Assembly: GCF_003113895.1 (NCBI RefSeq)
Contig: NZ_BDUD01000001.1
Coordinates: forward strand, 62,001-126,000
Length of the DNA stretch: 64,000 nt
Source of the DNA: Nostoc commune NIES-4072
Lineage (GTDB): Bacteria; Cyanobacteriota; Cyanobacteriia; Cyanobacteriales; Nostocaceae
Direction: 5' to 3'
The translations under genes and the position numbers were made by a program. Below are positions 8,775 to 18,315 of the stretch, one piece after another. Positions within the stretch are counted from its first letter, which is position 1; every line of letters starts with the position of its first letter. Below the pieces are notes generated by a model. That model made no database searches. It saw nothing but the letters and a program-made list of their open reading frames with translations, and was not told the origin of the DNA.

Positions 8775-9120
8775 TGGGGAGTGGGGAGTAGGGAGTAGGG
8801 AATGGGGAATGGGGAATTGGGAAATTTGGTGGATGAACGGAGTTCAGAGGTGGATGAACGGAGTTCAGAGGTGGATGAACGGAGTTCAAAGGTGGATGAA
8901 CGGAGTTCAAAGGTGGATGAACGGAGTTCAGAGGTGGATGAACGGAGTTCTGAGGTGGATGAACGGAGTTCAAAGGTGGATGAACGGAGTTCAGAGGTGG
9001 ATGAACGGAGTTCTGAGGTGATAAATCAGTCTCTAATTCTCCTTGTCCCCTTGTCCCCTCATCCCCCACTCCCCACTCCCCACTCCCTCATCCCCCACTC
9101 CCCACTCCCCACTCCCTCAT
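8775..9120. repeat. nine-copy 21-bp minisatellite flanked by heptamer/octamer repeats
   Basis: The unit GGTGGATGAACGGAGTTCAGA repeats nine times from 8828 to 9016; the only variation is near the unit end (CAGA/CAAA/CTGA). It is flanked by GGGGAGTA/GGGGAATG octamers (8775-8826) and CCCACTC-type heptamers (about 9064-9120). 21 is a multiple of three and no stop arises, so several frames are open (HPPLNSV on the minus strand). It fills the gap between the sucrose synthase stop and the GH65 fusion start. Confidence 0.95.
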
Positions 9121-11528
9121 CCCCCCTTATGTCTCTCCAAAATCTTTTCCGCTCTAGGTTTATAAATCAGATGAAATAAGGCTTCCATATAGCGATCTCT
9201 GGCTTCATTATTTTCTGGAGCAACAAAATTCCAAAAACTAAATATTTTAGCAAGCTGTAGTAATTTATTACTATGTAAATGCCAATTGTATCTATTATGA
9301 ATTCGCTGACTCATCCATTCTGAGACTTCCTGCCAATAATCATCTTGACTATTGCATTGTTCAATAAAGCCTAAAATTTTATTTGCTGTACCTTCTAAGT
9401 CTGTAGGATTAAGATTAAATTCATTCTGTTGGTTTTCGATAATTTCTAAAGAACCGCCAAATTGAGTAGCAAAAGTTGGCAAGCCGGAAATCATCGCTTC
9501 CAAAATAGACCTACCGAAAGATTCAAAGCGGGCAAAGTGGACATAAATTCCCTGAGAATCTGCAACTACTCGGTAGGCTTCGCCGATGTTGCTGCTAGGG
9601 ATACGCATCCCCATCCAGCGAATTTTGCCATTGAGATGATATTGCTCAATAATGTCGTGGAGTTTTTGAATTTCTTCTGCTTCTTCTGGGTTTGTAGCTT
9701 CATCTGGATGCAGTTTACTACTTAAAAGGATTAGGTTACAGCGCTCTTGCAACGCCTGACTTTGACCAAAACATTCAGCTAAACCAGTGAGATTTCTGAT
9801 TGAAGTGATGGGAGCAACGGCAAATATTGGTCGCTTGTTAATATTATCTAAATGACCAAAGATTTGGGGACCTTCGCGGGTGAAGAGGAGGTCGTGAATT
9901 TGTCTGCCAAGTTTAATATCTCGATTTTCTTTTTGGCTATAAGGAAAGAAAATCTTTTCATCTACTCCCGGCGGCACTAAATTGAATTTAGGACTAAATA
10001 AATCAATGCCATCAACCACATGATAAAGCTGCGGCATCGTAAAGTATTTGTACGATTCGTATTGACCTATGGTGTCAGGTGTGCCGACAATTTCTTGATA
10101 TGATGATGTGATGATAAACTCAGCTGCATTCATACTAATCAAATCGGCGGTAAATTGTACCGAGAAGTGATATTGGTCTTCTAAATCTTGCCAATATAAA
10201 TTACTAAATAGATGTTTAGGTTTTTCCAATGAATGGGCAATGTTGCACTGGGTAACTTTCATCCGGCGTGATAAAAGAAAAGCTACTAAGTTACCGTCGC
10301 TGTAGTTACCAATAAGAAGATGAGGTTTACCTTGGAATTGAGTTAGTAATTCTTTTTCTGCATCTAGAGCAAAGTTTTCTAAATAAGGCCAAATCTCAAA
10401 TTTAGAAATCCAATTGTTAGTAATTTCCGGATTGAATTCACCAAAAGGAACGCGCAATATCCAAGCATTTTCAGTATCTTGGACTTTTTCTAAGGGCAGG
10501 TTGCAAAATGTCCCTTCGCAGTTAGGGATTAGCCGGGTGAGAATAATTACATGGGGTTTCATACCTAGCACATCCAGACCAGCGAGTTTAATTTGTTCAC
10601 GCAGTTCGTTTTCTAAGCTGCGAGCTTGTTCAAGGACGTAGATAACTTGACTGAGTGTTTCATCTCTTCCTAAGACATCTTCCTGTCCCACCCAGCCGTG
10701 GATGGAAATGAGGACGACGCGAAAAATGGCGGGAACGCGGGCTACAAATGTTTCTAAGATGCCAGGTTCTGGGGAGTAAATGAGTCGGTCTAAGAGTTCA
10801 AGTGTTTCGGAGACTCGCGCCGCAGTGTTACCCCAACCCGGCTCAAAGCCGAGTTGTTGGAGATCGAAGCGGAATTTTTCATAAGGTTCATCAGGCTCAA
10901 GCTCATTCAGTAATTTCAGTGCTAGTTTAATTTGTTTGGCTAAATGAATACCTGAAGGAATGCGATCGCTCAACAACAGCCGAATTCCATCATGTTGTAA
11001 CCCCTGCAATGCTTGAAATAACATTTCCACCCAATATTGGGGGTCAGTCAACAATTGATTGCACAGGTAACGGTTGAGGAAGGCTAAACCTTGACCAATA
11101 TTTCTGGGGTCGTCAATTCTTGGGGAACTTTCGTAAAACGGGTGGAGGTCGATTTCTAGGATGTGAGGTTGGTAGCGGTTGACTAGGCGATCTCTTACAT
11201 CTAGCAGCGTTTGAGGCGTCATCTGCTCGAAACTATTCAAATCGGCTGTCAGTTTCCAAACTTCCTGACTAGCAATTCTGGGACGAACCACGAACCAGGT
11301 ACTTTCTTCTTCAAGAATTATTTCGTGGGTGTACTGTATCAGTTTGCCAACAGAAGAAGAGTGGTAAAAATAGGCTGGCTTTTGGGATTGATCACAGTAA
11401 TCGGCAAAAGCTTGTAAAATTTCATTTCTCAGGAAGTAATGCTTACCTGAAGCACTCAACGTATAAATCAACTGATGCAGAGCAGTTTTTTCATCACCGT
11501 TGAAGACAGCTTGAACTAGTTCATACAT
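9117..11528 (-). CDS. susA: sucrose synthase
   Basis: 803 aa, the normal length for cyanobacterial and plant sucrose synthase. It catalyses the reversible reaction sucrose + (A/U)DP = fructose + NDP-glucose in the cytosol; in heterocystous cyanobacteria it mostly cleaves sucrose. The N-terminal regulatory domain (about 1-250) is followed by the GT-B fold: TRLIPNCEGTFCN, PHLLIGNYSDGNLVAFLLS, KYFTMPQLYHVVDGIDLFSPKF cut here as VDGIDLFSPKFNLVPPGVDE, and the EX7E motif ESFGRSILE with GLPTFATQFGGSLEII. Plant-type N-terminal phosphoserine motifs are not evident. Nostoc has two paralogues (SusA, SusB) and I cannot tell which this is. The GH65 fusion downstream suggests a local sugar-use cluster, though separated by a minisatellite. 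Confidence 0.92.
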   Translation of the reverse strand: MYELVQAVFNGDEKTALHQLIYTLSASGKHYFLRNEILQAFADYCDQSQKPAYFYHSSSVGKLIQYTHEIILEEESTWFVVRPRIASQEVWKLTADLNSFEQMTPQTLLDVRDRLVNRYQPHILEIDLHPFYESSPRIDDPRNIGQGLAFLNRYLCNQLLTDPQYWVEMLFQALQGLQHDGIRLLLSDRIPSGIHLAKQIKLALKLLNELEPDEPYEKFRFDLQQLGFEPGWGNTAARVSETLELLDRLIYSPEPGILETFVARVPAIFRVVLISIHGWVGQEDVLGRDETLSQVIYVLEQARSLENELREQIKLAGLDVLGMKPHVIILTRLIPNCEGTFCNLPLEKVQDTENAWILRVPFGEFNPEITNNWISKFEIWPYLENFALDAEKELLTQFQGKPHLLIGNYSDGNLVAFLLSRRMKVTQCNIAHSLEKPKHLFSNLYWQDLEDQYHFSVQFTADLISMNAAEFIITSSYQEIVGTPDTIGQYESYKYFTMPQLYHVVDGIDLFSPKFNLVPPGVDEKIFFPYSQKENRDIKLGRQIHDLLFTREGPQIFGHLDNINKRPIFAVAPITSIRNLTGLAECFGQSQALQERCNLILLSSKLHPDEATNPEEAEEIQKLHDIIEQYHLNGKIRWMGMRIPSSNIGEAYRVVADSQGIYVHFARFESFGRSILEAMISGLPTFATQFGGSLEIIENQQNEFNLNPTDLEGTANKILGFIEQCNSQDDYWQEVSEWMSQRIHNRYNWHLHSNKLLQLAKIFSFWNFVAPENNEARDRYMEALFHLIYKPRAEKILERHKGG

Positions 11529-11940
11529 GATGACGAATCCCAGAACTTTAGCTAGGTCACGACCTCAATTTTTATCTCCAGTCTATCGGTTTTCTGAGGT
11601 ACATTCCCCGCTTAATGGTACATATACATGGAAATCACCCGCGTCTAGCTCTGGGATGAAACGCTGCGAGGACTTCAAATCTGTGGGATGAGGGAGTCAT
11701 AAAAGAGGAAAGGGGGCAGGGAGCAGGGGGGGAACCGGATAAATAAACTCGTTGAAAGTTTAGATGCATTATTTCTTGAGTCACTTTTCACGACGCTTGA
11801 TAGCGCTACGCTATCGAAATAAATATTTAATATTAAACATAAATAAATTGATTTACTTTGAAACCCTTCATTGCTAGGAAATTACAGCATCTGCTTTAAA
11901 AAACTTACTCAAACCTACTTAACCTTAATTAAATAGACTT
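11529..11940. other. intergenic region upstream of sucrose synthase
   Basis: No gene seen. It should hold the sucrose synthase promoter (transcription leftward). It contains a G-rich repeat stretch at about 11700-11737 and a perfect 7-bp hairpin GATAGCG-CTA-CGCTATC at 11799-11815 that resembles the short dispersed repeats elsewhere in the window. Confidence 0.4.
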
Positions 11941-12005
11941 AATGTTTTCTTCCTGCTTCAACCAAGGTAGTCGGCTACTTCTTGTCCACAGGCGTTAAGT
12001 TTGGG
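11941..12005 (-). ncRNA. candidate omega-RNA (TnpB guide) scaffold
   Basis: Sequence directly after the tnpB stop on its coding strand, with a short hairpin (GTAG-CCGA-CTAC) and the GGTTGAAGCAGGAAG end. TnpB proteins use an RNA from this position, overlapping the end of tnpB and running into the DNA beyond the element. The assignment is from position and resemblance only; the RNA 5' end may lie inside tnpB. Confidence 0.4.
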
Positions 12006-13184
12006 TCAAGCCAACCCTACTTTGCTTAAAGGTGCATCCCTCAAATTAATTGAGGCGTTCTCATCACGATCTTGAATATTGCCGCATCCACCACATCTAT
12101 AAACACGCTCACTCAGTCCCATCGGTTGAATGTGGTGGCACTTGGAACACATCTTCGAGGACGGATACCATCTATCAACCAACTCAACCCTAGTCGCGTA
12201 AAAAGGTTGCTTGTAAGTCAACTGTCTACGAATTTCGTAAAAACAGTTATTACTCACAGCGCTGGCTAGTTTATGGTTAGCAATCATGCCTGATACATTC
12301 AGATCCTCGATCCTAATGACAGCAGCTTTACGACTTATGTCAGTGGTCATTTTTTGAGTGGCATCTTGCCGAATGTTGGCAACATGAGCGTGTTGTGTTG
12401 CCAGTCGGACATAATATCGTTTCGCTTTATTTGATGCTTTGATTTTCAGCTTCTTATTGCCAAGGACTTTATTACGATTTCGCCACTGCAATTTCCCAAG
12501 CTTGATTTTCGCCTTTTTGGTAGTGACAGGCATATCGTAAAAAGTACCGTCAGAACAAGTTGCTAAGACTTTCACTCCTAAGTCAACACCAATCTTTTTA
12601 ATTGGGTGAATTATTGGTGGAATCTTCTCGGCATCCAACACAAACGCAACGAACCATCTATCTGCGGTTCTAGAAACAGTAAATGTCTGGGAACTACAGA
12701 TAAAATCAATTCGTTCTTTTAATCTAAGTTCCTTTAGTCCGGGTAACTTTATAATCTTTCCAGCATTTATTACAACTCGGTTAGTAAATGGCAGTGCTGG
12801 TTTACCTTTTTCGAGATATATGCCAGCAGTTTTGTAAACACTAAAGGAGTCACCTTTTTTCTTGGACTTCTTCTTTGGGAAATCTCCTAACCCTTTACGC
12901 CACTTCGAAAAAGCATCCTTCAAGTCAATAAATGCTGACTGATACACTGTGGACGGATACTCTCTCATCCACGCATATTCAGGCTTTTGCATTGTAACTT
13001 GAGTTAGAACTTTCTTGATAGCATCAATGCGTTTGGAGTCAGAAGCTTTTACGTCTTCAAAACTCCAAGATGCAGTTAGCAGTTCTAATCCATAGTTGTA
13101 AACAAACCGCTTAAAGCCAGCATTGCCACGCATCAAGGAGGTTTCAACCTTATTTAGTTTTAATTCTCGCTTGATAGCAAACAT
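12006..13184 (-). CDS. tnpB: TnpB RNA-guided nuclease (IS200/IS605 OrfB)
   Basis: 392 aa, complete. An N-terminal helical OrfB region (FAIKRELKLNKVETSLMRGN) is followed by a RuvC-like nuclease: Asp201 in KIGVDLGVK, Glu293 in IRIEDLNVSGM and the DRD motif in IQDRDENASINL. A zinc ribbon CSKCHH...CGGCGN lies between the last two. All catalytic residues are present. TnpB is an RNA-guided DNA endonuclease that helps the element persist and is an ancestor of Cas12. No TnpA transposase is nearby, so movement would need one acting in trans. GC and codon use do not stand out from neighbours. Confidence 0.92.
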   Translation of the reverse strand: MFAIKRELKLNKVETSLMRGNAGFKRFVYNYGLELLTASWSFEDVKASDSKRIDAIKKVLTQVTMQKPEYAWMREYPSTVYQSAFIDLKDAFSKWRKGLGDFPKKKSKKKGDSFSVYKTAGIYLEKGKPALPFTNRVVINAGKIIKLPGLKELRLKERIDFICSSQTFTVSRTADRWFVAFVLDAEKIPPIIHPIKKIGVDLGVKVLATCSDGTFYDMPVTTKKAKIKLGKLQWRNRNKVLGNKKLKIKASNKAKRYYVRLATQHAHVANIRQDATQKMTTDISRKAAVIRIEDLNVSGMIANHKLASAVSNNCFYEIRRQLTYKQPFYATRVELVDRWYPSSKMCSKCHHIQPMGLSERVYRCGGCGNIQDRDENASINLRDAPLSKVGLA

Positions 13185-13401
13185 AGCTAAACTTTTGCAA
13201 ACTTATTTACTTAAATAAGTATATCCTACTTTGAACAAGGATCGACACCTTGAGCAATTAACTTTACTTTTTGCTTATATTTGCGTAATCCGTATAAACG
13301 ACTGGAAAAGCAATGCACGATTGACAACAAATCTTGAACCAGTTCTTCATGGGGCGATAATGCTTCACTCTCTCCCTGCCGCCCTGCCTCTTCGTTGATA
13401 G

Positions 13402-13785
13402 CTATATTAAGCCTAATGTAATAATTTTTTGCAGTGCTTTTTCAAATGTTACGCCCTGCTTGATGCAGATATATAACAATGCGATCGCGGCTGAACGAAT
13501 TGAGTTATCGCAATGGATCAGAATCGGTTTGGGTAATTCAGTAATAGTCTGATATATCTGGAGCGTACTTTGATGATTCAGGTCTTCAGGTTTAGTTGGG
13601 AAGTTAAGGTAGTACAATCCTAAAAGCTCTGTCTTCTCCTGTTCATTAGCCAGCAAGTCTGTTTCGTCGGACAAACGTAGGTTTATTACAGACTTATAAC
13701 CCTCTTCAGCAATTTGTTTTAGCTGATCTAGTGTAATTTGTCCAGCGATCGCTAACTCACCATTAATTTTTCTAACAATATTCAT
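13402..13785 (-). CDS. small phosphatase-like protein (beta-lactamase hydrolase-like family)
   Basis: About 127 aa from ATG 13785 (an upstream in-frame start at 13803 would add six residues). It has the dual-specificity-phosphatase-like fold of the DUF442/TIGR01244 group: ISGQ-like start (IAGQITLDQLKQIAEEGYKS), VINLRLSDET, YYLNFPT and the active-site loop ILIHCDNSIRSAAI with Cys and Arg in the CX4R spacing used by this group. The usual small residue (Gly) of HCxxGxRS is Ser-Ile here (CDNSIRS), so activity is uncertain. Substrate unknown. Confidence 0.7.
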   Translation of the reverse strand: MNIVRKINGELAIAGQITLDQLKQIAEEGYKSVINLRLSDETDLLANEQEKTELLGLYYLNFPTKPEDLNHQSTLQIYQTITELPKPILIHCDNSIRSAAIALLYICIKQGVTFEKALQKIITLGLI

Positions 13786-13865
13786 CAGCCGGATTAACCC
13801 CATATTGCCGACATTGCCCCAACCCTAAATTTAGCAAAGCAATTTGAGGAACTTGTGAGGGAGTA

Positions 13866-14046
13866 GTCATTAGTCATTAGTCATTTGTCATTGGTCATTG
13901 GGCATTGGGCATTGGGCATGGGAAAGAGGACTTGGGGACTCTGGAGAATTGGGGACAAGGGGAAACACTTGTTGCAAGTTCTCATTTAAGTCCCCTTGTC
14001 CCCTTGTCCCCTTGTCTCCCCTGCTTCCCCTACCCCCTACTCCTAA
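13866..14046. repeat. composite repeat cassette B (encodes the kinase C-terminus)
   Basis: Same parts as cassette A in reverse order: ATTAGTC and GGGCATT heptamers, the core GGAAAGAGGACTTGGGGACT through AAACACTTGTTGCAAGTT, then CCCCTTGTC and CTCCCCTGC units. It is read through as the last roughly 50 codons of the hybrid kinase. Confidence 0.9.
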
Positions 14047-17000
14047 CTCTGCACTGCCTCTAAATAGGTGGTGTAAAGTTTGCAATAATTCTTTGGCTGT
14101 ATAGGGTTTTGATAAAACTGCTTGCACGCTAACATTAGCCGCTTGAGCAAAGACTTCCATTGAATTCAAACCGCTACAGACAATAATTTGAACCTGCTTG
14201 TTCATTTTTTGTAAGGTGCGAATAGCGGTGATTCCGTCCATCTCCGGCATCACTATATCCATCAATACGGCATTGATTTGATACTTGTACTCGGCATAGA
14301 GTGCGATCGCCTCTATGCCATTATTGGCAGCTAATATCTTATATTTGTGCTTTTCTAAGATGATTGTGGTAATCTCCCGAATTTGGGCTTCATCATCTAC
14401 AACTAAAATCAGTTCTCCCTCTCCTGAGAGGAAATCTATCTCTTCTATGCTGAACGCTTGAGTTGCTTCCATTGCTGGTAAAAACAGGTCAAATTTGCTG
14501 CCTCTACCAATACTGCTAGACACTTTGATAAAACCATCATGGTTTCTAATAATGCCAAGCACTGTTGAAAGCCCAAGTCCCGTACCTGCATTGACATCTT
14601 TTGTGGTGAAAAACGGCTCAAAAATTCTATCTAATATGTCTGGGGGTATCCCAATTCCGTTATCGGCAACGCTAATCAGAATATAATGCCCAACTTTAGC
14701 ATCGAGATTCATTCTGGTGTAAGCTTCATCAATAAACTTATTTTCCGCAGAAATTTTGATATTGCCGCCATTTGGTAAAGCATCGCGGGCATTTACTACC
14801 AAATTCATCAGTACTTGATGCAGTTGTGTTGCTTCCCCTGTGACAGCCCAAATGTCTTCTGAGATAACCGTGGAAAATTCAATAGATTTGGGAAATGTCT
14901 GTTTAGCAATTTGGATAATTTCTGAAATCAGAGACTCGACTTGAATAATTGTCCGCTCTCCTTTATATCCTCGCGCAAAGGACAAAATTTGCTTCACTAA
15001 AGCTGCTCCGCGTTTGGCGTTGATTTCTACAAGTGCCAGCATTTGTCCAGACTGCTCCTCGTCTTGTAAAAATGTTCCCTGTAGTAATTGAGCCGCAGCC
15101 AAAATTGGTGTCAATATATTGTTCAAGTCGTGGGCAATACCACCTGCAAGAGTACCAAGGCTTTCCAATCGCTGGGTGCGAAAAAACTGCTCTTCGAGTT
15201 GTTTCTTTTCGGTGATGTCAGTGTCAACAGTAAGGATAGATTTGAGTTCTCCCTCAGAATCACGCATCAATGTCCAACGGCTTTCCACAATAATTTCCTT
15301 ACCGGATTTCGTAACTTTATGTAACTCACCTTGCCACGAGCCACTCTCAATTACGCTTTTTAGCGATACTTCTAGTTGCTGCTGAGTTCTTGCTGAGTAA
15401 AAAATCTCCCGGAGGTCTTTTCCCATAACCTCTGGAGAAAGCCAACCATACATCCGCTCTGCACCTTTATTCCAGAATAAAATTTGAAACTGGAAATCTC
15501 TAACTAATATGGCATCGGTGGCTATATCAAGTAGAGCCGCTTGTTGGGAGATTTTTTGTTCTGCCAGTTTGCGCTCAGTGACATCCCTATTTGTGCCGAT
15601 TATTCTGATCGGCTGACCGATTTCGTTATAGTAGACCTGACCTTTGCAGTTTAACCAGTGTAGGCTGCCGTCGGGCCAGACAATTCGATATTCTATAAAT
15701 CCTTTTCCTTCCTCAATCATCCGGGCTATACTCGCAACCACAGATTCGCGGTCTTCTGGATGGATTAAATTGAGATAGTCTTCAAAGATTGGACACAAGG
15801 TGTTGCTCGGCAGACCATAAAGTGGCCCCATATTGGCAGACCAAATAGTAGTATTGGTAATCATGTTGCGATCCCATATTCCCATTTGCGCTGCTTCGGT
15901 AGCTAAACTCAATCGCGCTTCACTTTCTTGCAGTGACTCTTCGGCTAGTTTTCGTTCGGTAATATCTTCGGCAATACCGCCATAATACTGAACTTTTCCT
16001 TGGTCATCATAGACAGTAAAGCTCCGATCCCAGATCCAGCGCATTGATCCATCAGGTCGCAAAATTCGATATTCTATTGAAGCGGATTCACCATTAAGCT
16101 GTTGTTTTGCTGCTTTGGTTGTTCGCTCGCGATCGTCTGGATGAATGGTGTCTATCCAGGACTCAGGATGCTCCAATAGATATTGGCAAGAGCGACCCCA
16201 AATTTTTTCATAAGCCGGACTAACATACAAGGTTCGGAATGAATCTGTACTAGCAATCCAAATGACTGCCTGGATATTTTCGGCAATAGTGCGAAATTTC
16301 TCCTCACTCTGGCGCAATGAATCTTCGGACAGTTTGCGCTCGGTGATATCTTCGGCAATGCAACCATAGTACTCAACTTCTCCTTGGTCATCATAGACAG
16401 CAAAACCGCGATTCCAAATCCAGCGCACCGAGTTATCAGGCCGTAAAATTCGATATTCTACTGAACTAGATTTAGCACTAAGTAGTTGCTCTACTGATTT
16501 GGTAGCACGATCGCGATCGTCTGGATGAATTGCCTCTAGCCAAGAGTCTGGCTGGTCGTAAAGACTTTGGCAAGAGCGGCCCCAAATTCTCTCATAAGCA
16601 GGACTAATGTACAAAGGGTGGAATGAATTTGGGCTAGCAATACTAATGATGGCGTGGGTGTGTTCGACAAAATTGCGAAATTTTTCTTCGCTTTGGCGCA
16701 GTGCTGCTTCTGCAAGTTGGCGTTCATGTAGCGCCGCTTGCTGTTCGGTAATATCTCTGCCTACCCCTTGGATTTCAACAACCTCTCCTTTGTCATTACG
16801 AATTGCGATCGCATTCCATTGAAACCAGCGAATACCATTAACTGTAAATGCACGTCGCTCACGATTAGTCAAGGGATGGGCTGAAGATCCTAAAGCCGCT
16901 ATATCTTCCATCGCTTCAGGTAAGTCATCTGGATGAAGAAACTGGAAAAATGACTGACCACGAAACTCATCTTCTTTCCAACCGAAGGTTTGACAAGCAA

Positions 17001-18315
17001 CCGCATTGGCAAAGGTAATCTGAAAGTGCAAATCAATGCGGATAATTATGTCAATTTGGCTTTCCACGAGTTGGCGATAGAGGTTTTCGTTCTGTTGTAA
17101 TGCAACTTCTGCGCGTTGGCGGTCAATAATTTCTTGTTGCAACAGGAAGTTGGACATCACAAGTTCTGCTGTCCGTTCTGCCACTCGTTGTTCTAACTCT
17201 TCGTTTGCTTGGCGCAGTGATTCTTTTGCCTGTTGGCGTTCGCTAATATCGCAGAGTAACCATCGCCAACCAACTTGCTTACCCTCAAAATCGTACATAG
17301 CAGCCGCTCTAATGCTAGCCGGAAAAGCTTTACCCCTCCGTGGTTTTAGATAAGCTTCCCACTCTTGTTCTTGCTGCGAATTATTCAGTCGAGTGGTAAA
17401 AGTCTGGCGGTCTTGGTGAGGAATAAATAAAATTAATGGTTTATTTACTAAATATTTTTGGCGGACAGCCAGCAAGATTGCTGCTGCTCGGTTAGCCTCT
17501 TGGATAATACCTGCTGTATCAGTTACCAAGTAACCATCTGGAGCAAACTCAAATAAATCCTGGTAACGCTGGCGCTCTAATTCTACTAGCTCACGGGCAA
17601 TGGACAACTCTTGATTTTGTTCGCGCAATTCTTCTTGTGCAACCTGGAGTTCTTCGAGGGCTAGCTGAAGTTCCTGATTAATTTGCATAATTTCAGCCGA
17701 TTGTGCCTCAACCCATAGTTTTAAATTATTTTGAGTTTGGCAACGGACTTGCTCTATCTCTGTGTACTGATTAACCTGCCTGAATTCATCTTTAGGTTTT
17801 TGTAGATATTGCTGCAACCCTTCAATGACCCCAACCATTTTTACCAGGTCAAAGGCTTGTAATAAGCTAGTCTCAGTAATGATTCCTTGTAATTGTCCGC
17901 GATCGTCCAATACGGGCAAATAATGAGTTTGATGCTGACGCAATAACGATAAGGCAATGAAAATATCCTGAGAATCTGATTGTCTAAGGGTAACTACTGG
18001 CTGCGTCATCACTTGTGCGATCGTCACCGTAGATAAATCCATTCCAGAAGCTATAAGTCTAACTACATCTTTTTCAGTAAAAATGCCTAATAAATTTAAT
18101 CCCTCCAGAACCAAGACACAACCAGTTAAAGGTTGATTTACGGGGCTGAAATCTAATAAAGAATTTAAGTTTGTAGGTGCATAATTACTACATCTTTCCT
18201 GGTTCATCAAGAAGATAGCTTCGACTACAAAACTATCTGGCTTAATCGTTAAGGGATAACGATTAATAACATTATTTAAGCTAGGTATGTTAATCAGTTG
18301 ATCGTTGAATCGCAT
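13888..18315 (-). CDS. hybrid sensor histidine kinase with CBS pair, six PAS domains and receiver
   Basis: 1475 aa from ATG 18315; a TTG at 18366 would add 17 residues. Order: two CBS domains (about 15-155), a coiled coil (ELQLALEELQVAQEELREQN), six PAS/PAC units of which the third and fourth are near duplicates (SPAYERIWGRSCQ / SPAYEKIWGRSCQ), a HisKA domain with His1062 in GGIAHDLNNILTPI, HATPase boxes (NLVVNARDALPNGG, DNGIGIPPDIL, GTGLGLSTVLGI), and a receiver with Asp1353 in LMDIVMPEMDG. No membrane segments, so it is probably a cytosolic sensor. CBS domains may sense adenine nucleotides. The last roughly 50 residues (after HHLFRGSAELG) are encoded by repeat cassette B and are unlikely to be functional. 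Signal unknown. Confidence 0.92.
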   Translation of the reverse strand: MRFNDQLINIPSLNNVINRYPLTIKPDSFVVEAIFLMNQERCSNYAPTNLNSLLDFSPVNQPLTGCVLVLEGLNLLGIFTEKDVVRLIASGMDLSTVTIAQVMTQPVVTLRQSDSQDIFIALSLLRQHQTHYLPVLDDRGQLQGIITETSLLQAFDLVKMVGVIEGLQQYLQKPKDEFRQVNQYTEIEQVRCQTQNNLKLWVEAQSAEIMQINQELQLALEELQVAQEELREQNQELSIARELVELERQRYQDLFEFAPDGYLVTDTAGIIQEANRAAAILLAVRQKYLVNKPLILFIPHQDRQTFTTRLNNSQQEQEWEAYLKPRRGKAFPASIRAAAMYDFEGKQVGWRWLLCDISERQQAKESLRQANEELEQRVAERTAELVMSNFLLQQEIIDRQRAEVALQQNENLYRQLVESQIDIIIRIDLHFQITFANAVACQTFGWKEDEFRGQSFFQFLHPDDLPEAMEDIAALGSSAHPLTNRERRAFTVNGIRWFQWNAIAIRNDKGEVVEIQGVGRDITEQQAALHERQLAEAALRQSEEKFRNFVEHTHAIISIASPNSFHPLYISPAYERIWGRSCQSLYDQPDSWLEAIHPDDRDRATKSVEQLLSAKSSSVEYRILRPDNSVRWIWNRGFAVYDDQGEVEYYGCIAEDITERKLSEDSLRQSEEKFRTIAENIQAVIWIASTDSFRTLYVSPAYEKIWGRSCQYLLEHPESWIDTIHPDDRERTTKAAKQQLNGESASIEYRILRPDGSMRWIWDRSFTVYDDQGKVQYYGGIAEDITERKLAEESLQESEARLSLATEAAQMGIWDRNMITNTTIWSANMGPLYGLPSNTLCPIFEDYLNLIHPEDRESVVASIARMIEEGKGFIEYRIVWPDGSLHWLNCKGQVYYNEIGQPIRIIGTNRDVTERKLAEQKISQQAALLDIATDAILVRDFQFQILFWNKGAERMYGWLSPEVMGKDLREIFYSARTQQQLEVSLKSVIESGSWQGELHKVTKSGKEIIVESRWTLMRDSEGELKSILTVDTDITEKKQLEEQFFRTQRLESLGTLAGGIAHDLNNILTPILAAAQLLQGTFLQDEEQSGQMLALVEINAKRGAALVKQILSFARGYKGERTIIQVESLISEIIQIAKQTFPKSIEFSTVISEDIWAVTGEATQLHQVLMNLVVNARDALPNGGNIKISAENKFIDEAYTRMNLDAKVGHYILISVADNGIGIPPDILDRIFEPFFTTKDVNAGTGLGLSTVLGIIRNHDGFIKVSSSIGRGSKFDLFLPAMEATQAFSIEEIDFLSGEGELILVVDDEAQIREITTIILEKHKYKILAANNGIEAIALYAEYKYQINAVLMDIVMPEMDGITAIRTLQKMNKQVQIIVCSGLNSMEVFAQAANVSVQAVLSKPYTAKELLQTLHHLFRGSAELGVGGRGSRGDKGTRGQGDLNENLQQVFPLVPNSPESPSPLSHAQCPMPNDQ

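Larger units (their letters stand above)
11941..13220 (-). mobile_element. IS200/IS605-type element carrying only tnpB
   Basis: A tnpB gene without a tnpA neighbour. Upstream of tnpB (minus strand) is a perfect hairpin ACTTATTTA-CT-TAAATAAGT at 13201-13220, a plausible left-end structure. Downstream, the minus strand reads AGTAGCCGACTACCTTGGTT then GAAGCAGGAAG, resembling right-end/guide-RNA regions of cyanobacterial IS605 elements. Exact ends are not proven. Confidence 0.6.

Noticed and set aside
8704..9069. 121-aa minus-strand and 85/125-aa plus-strand open frames over the 21-bp minisatellite
   Set aside because: Open only because 21 is a multiple of three and the unit has no stop; overlaps the GH65 start and has no family match.
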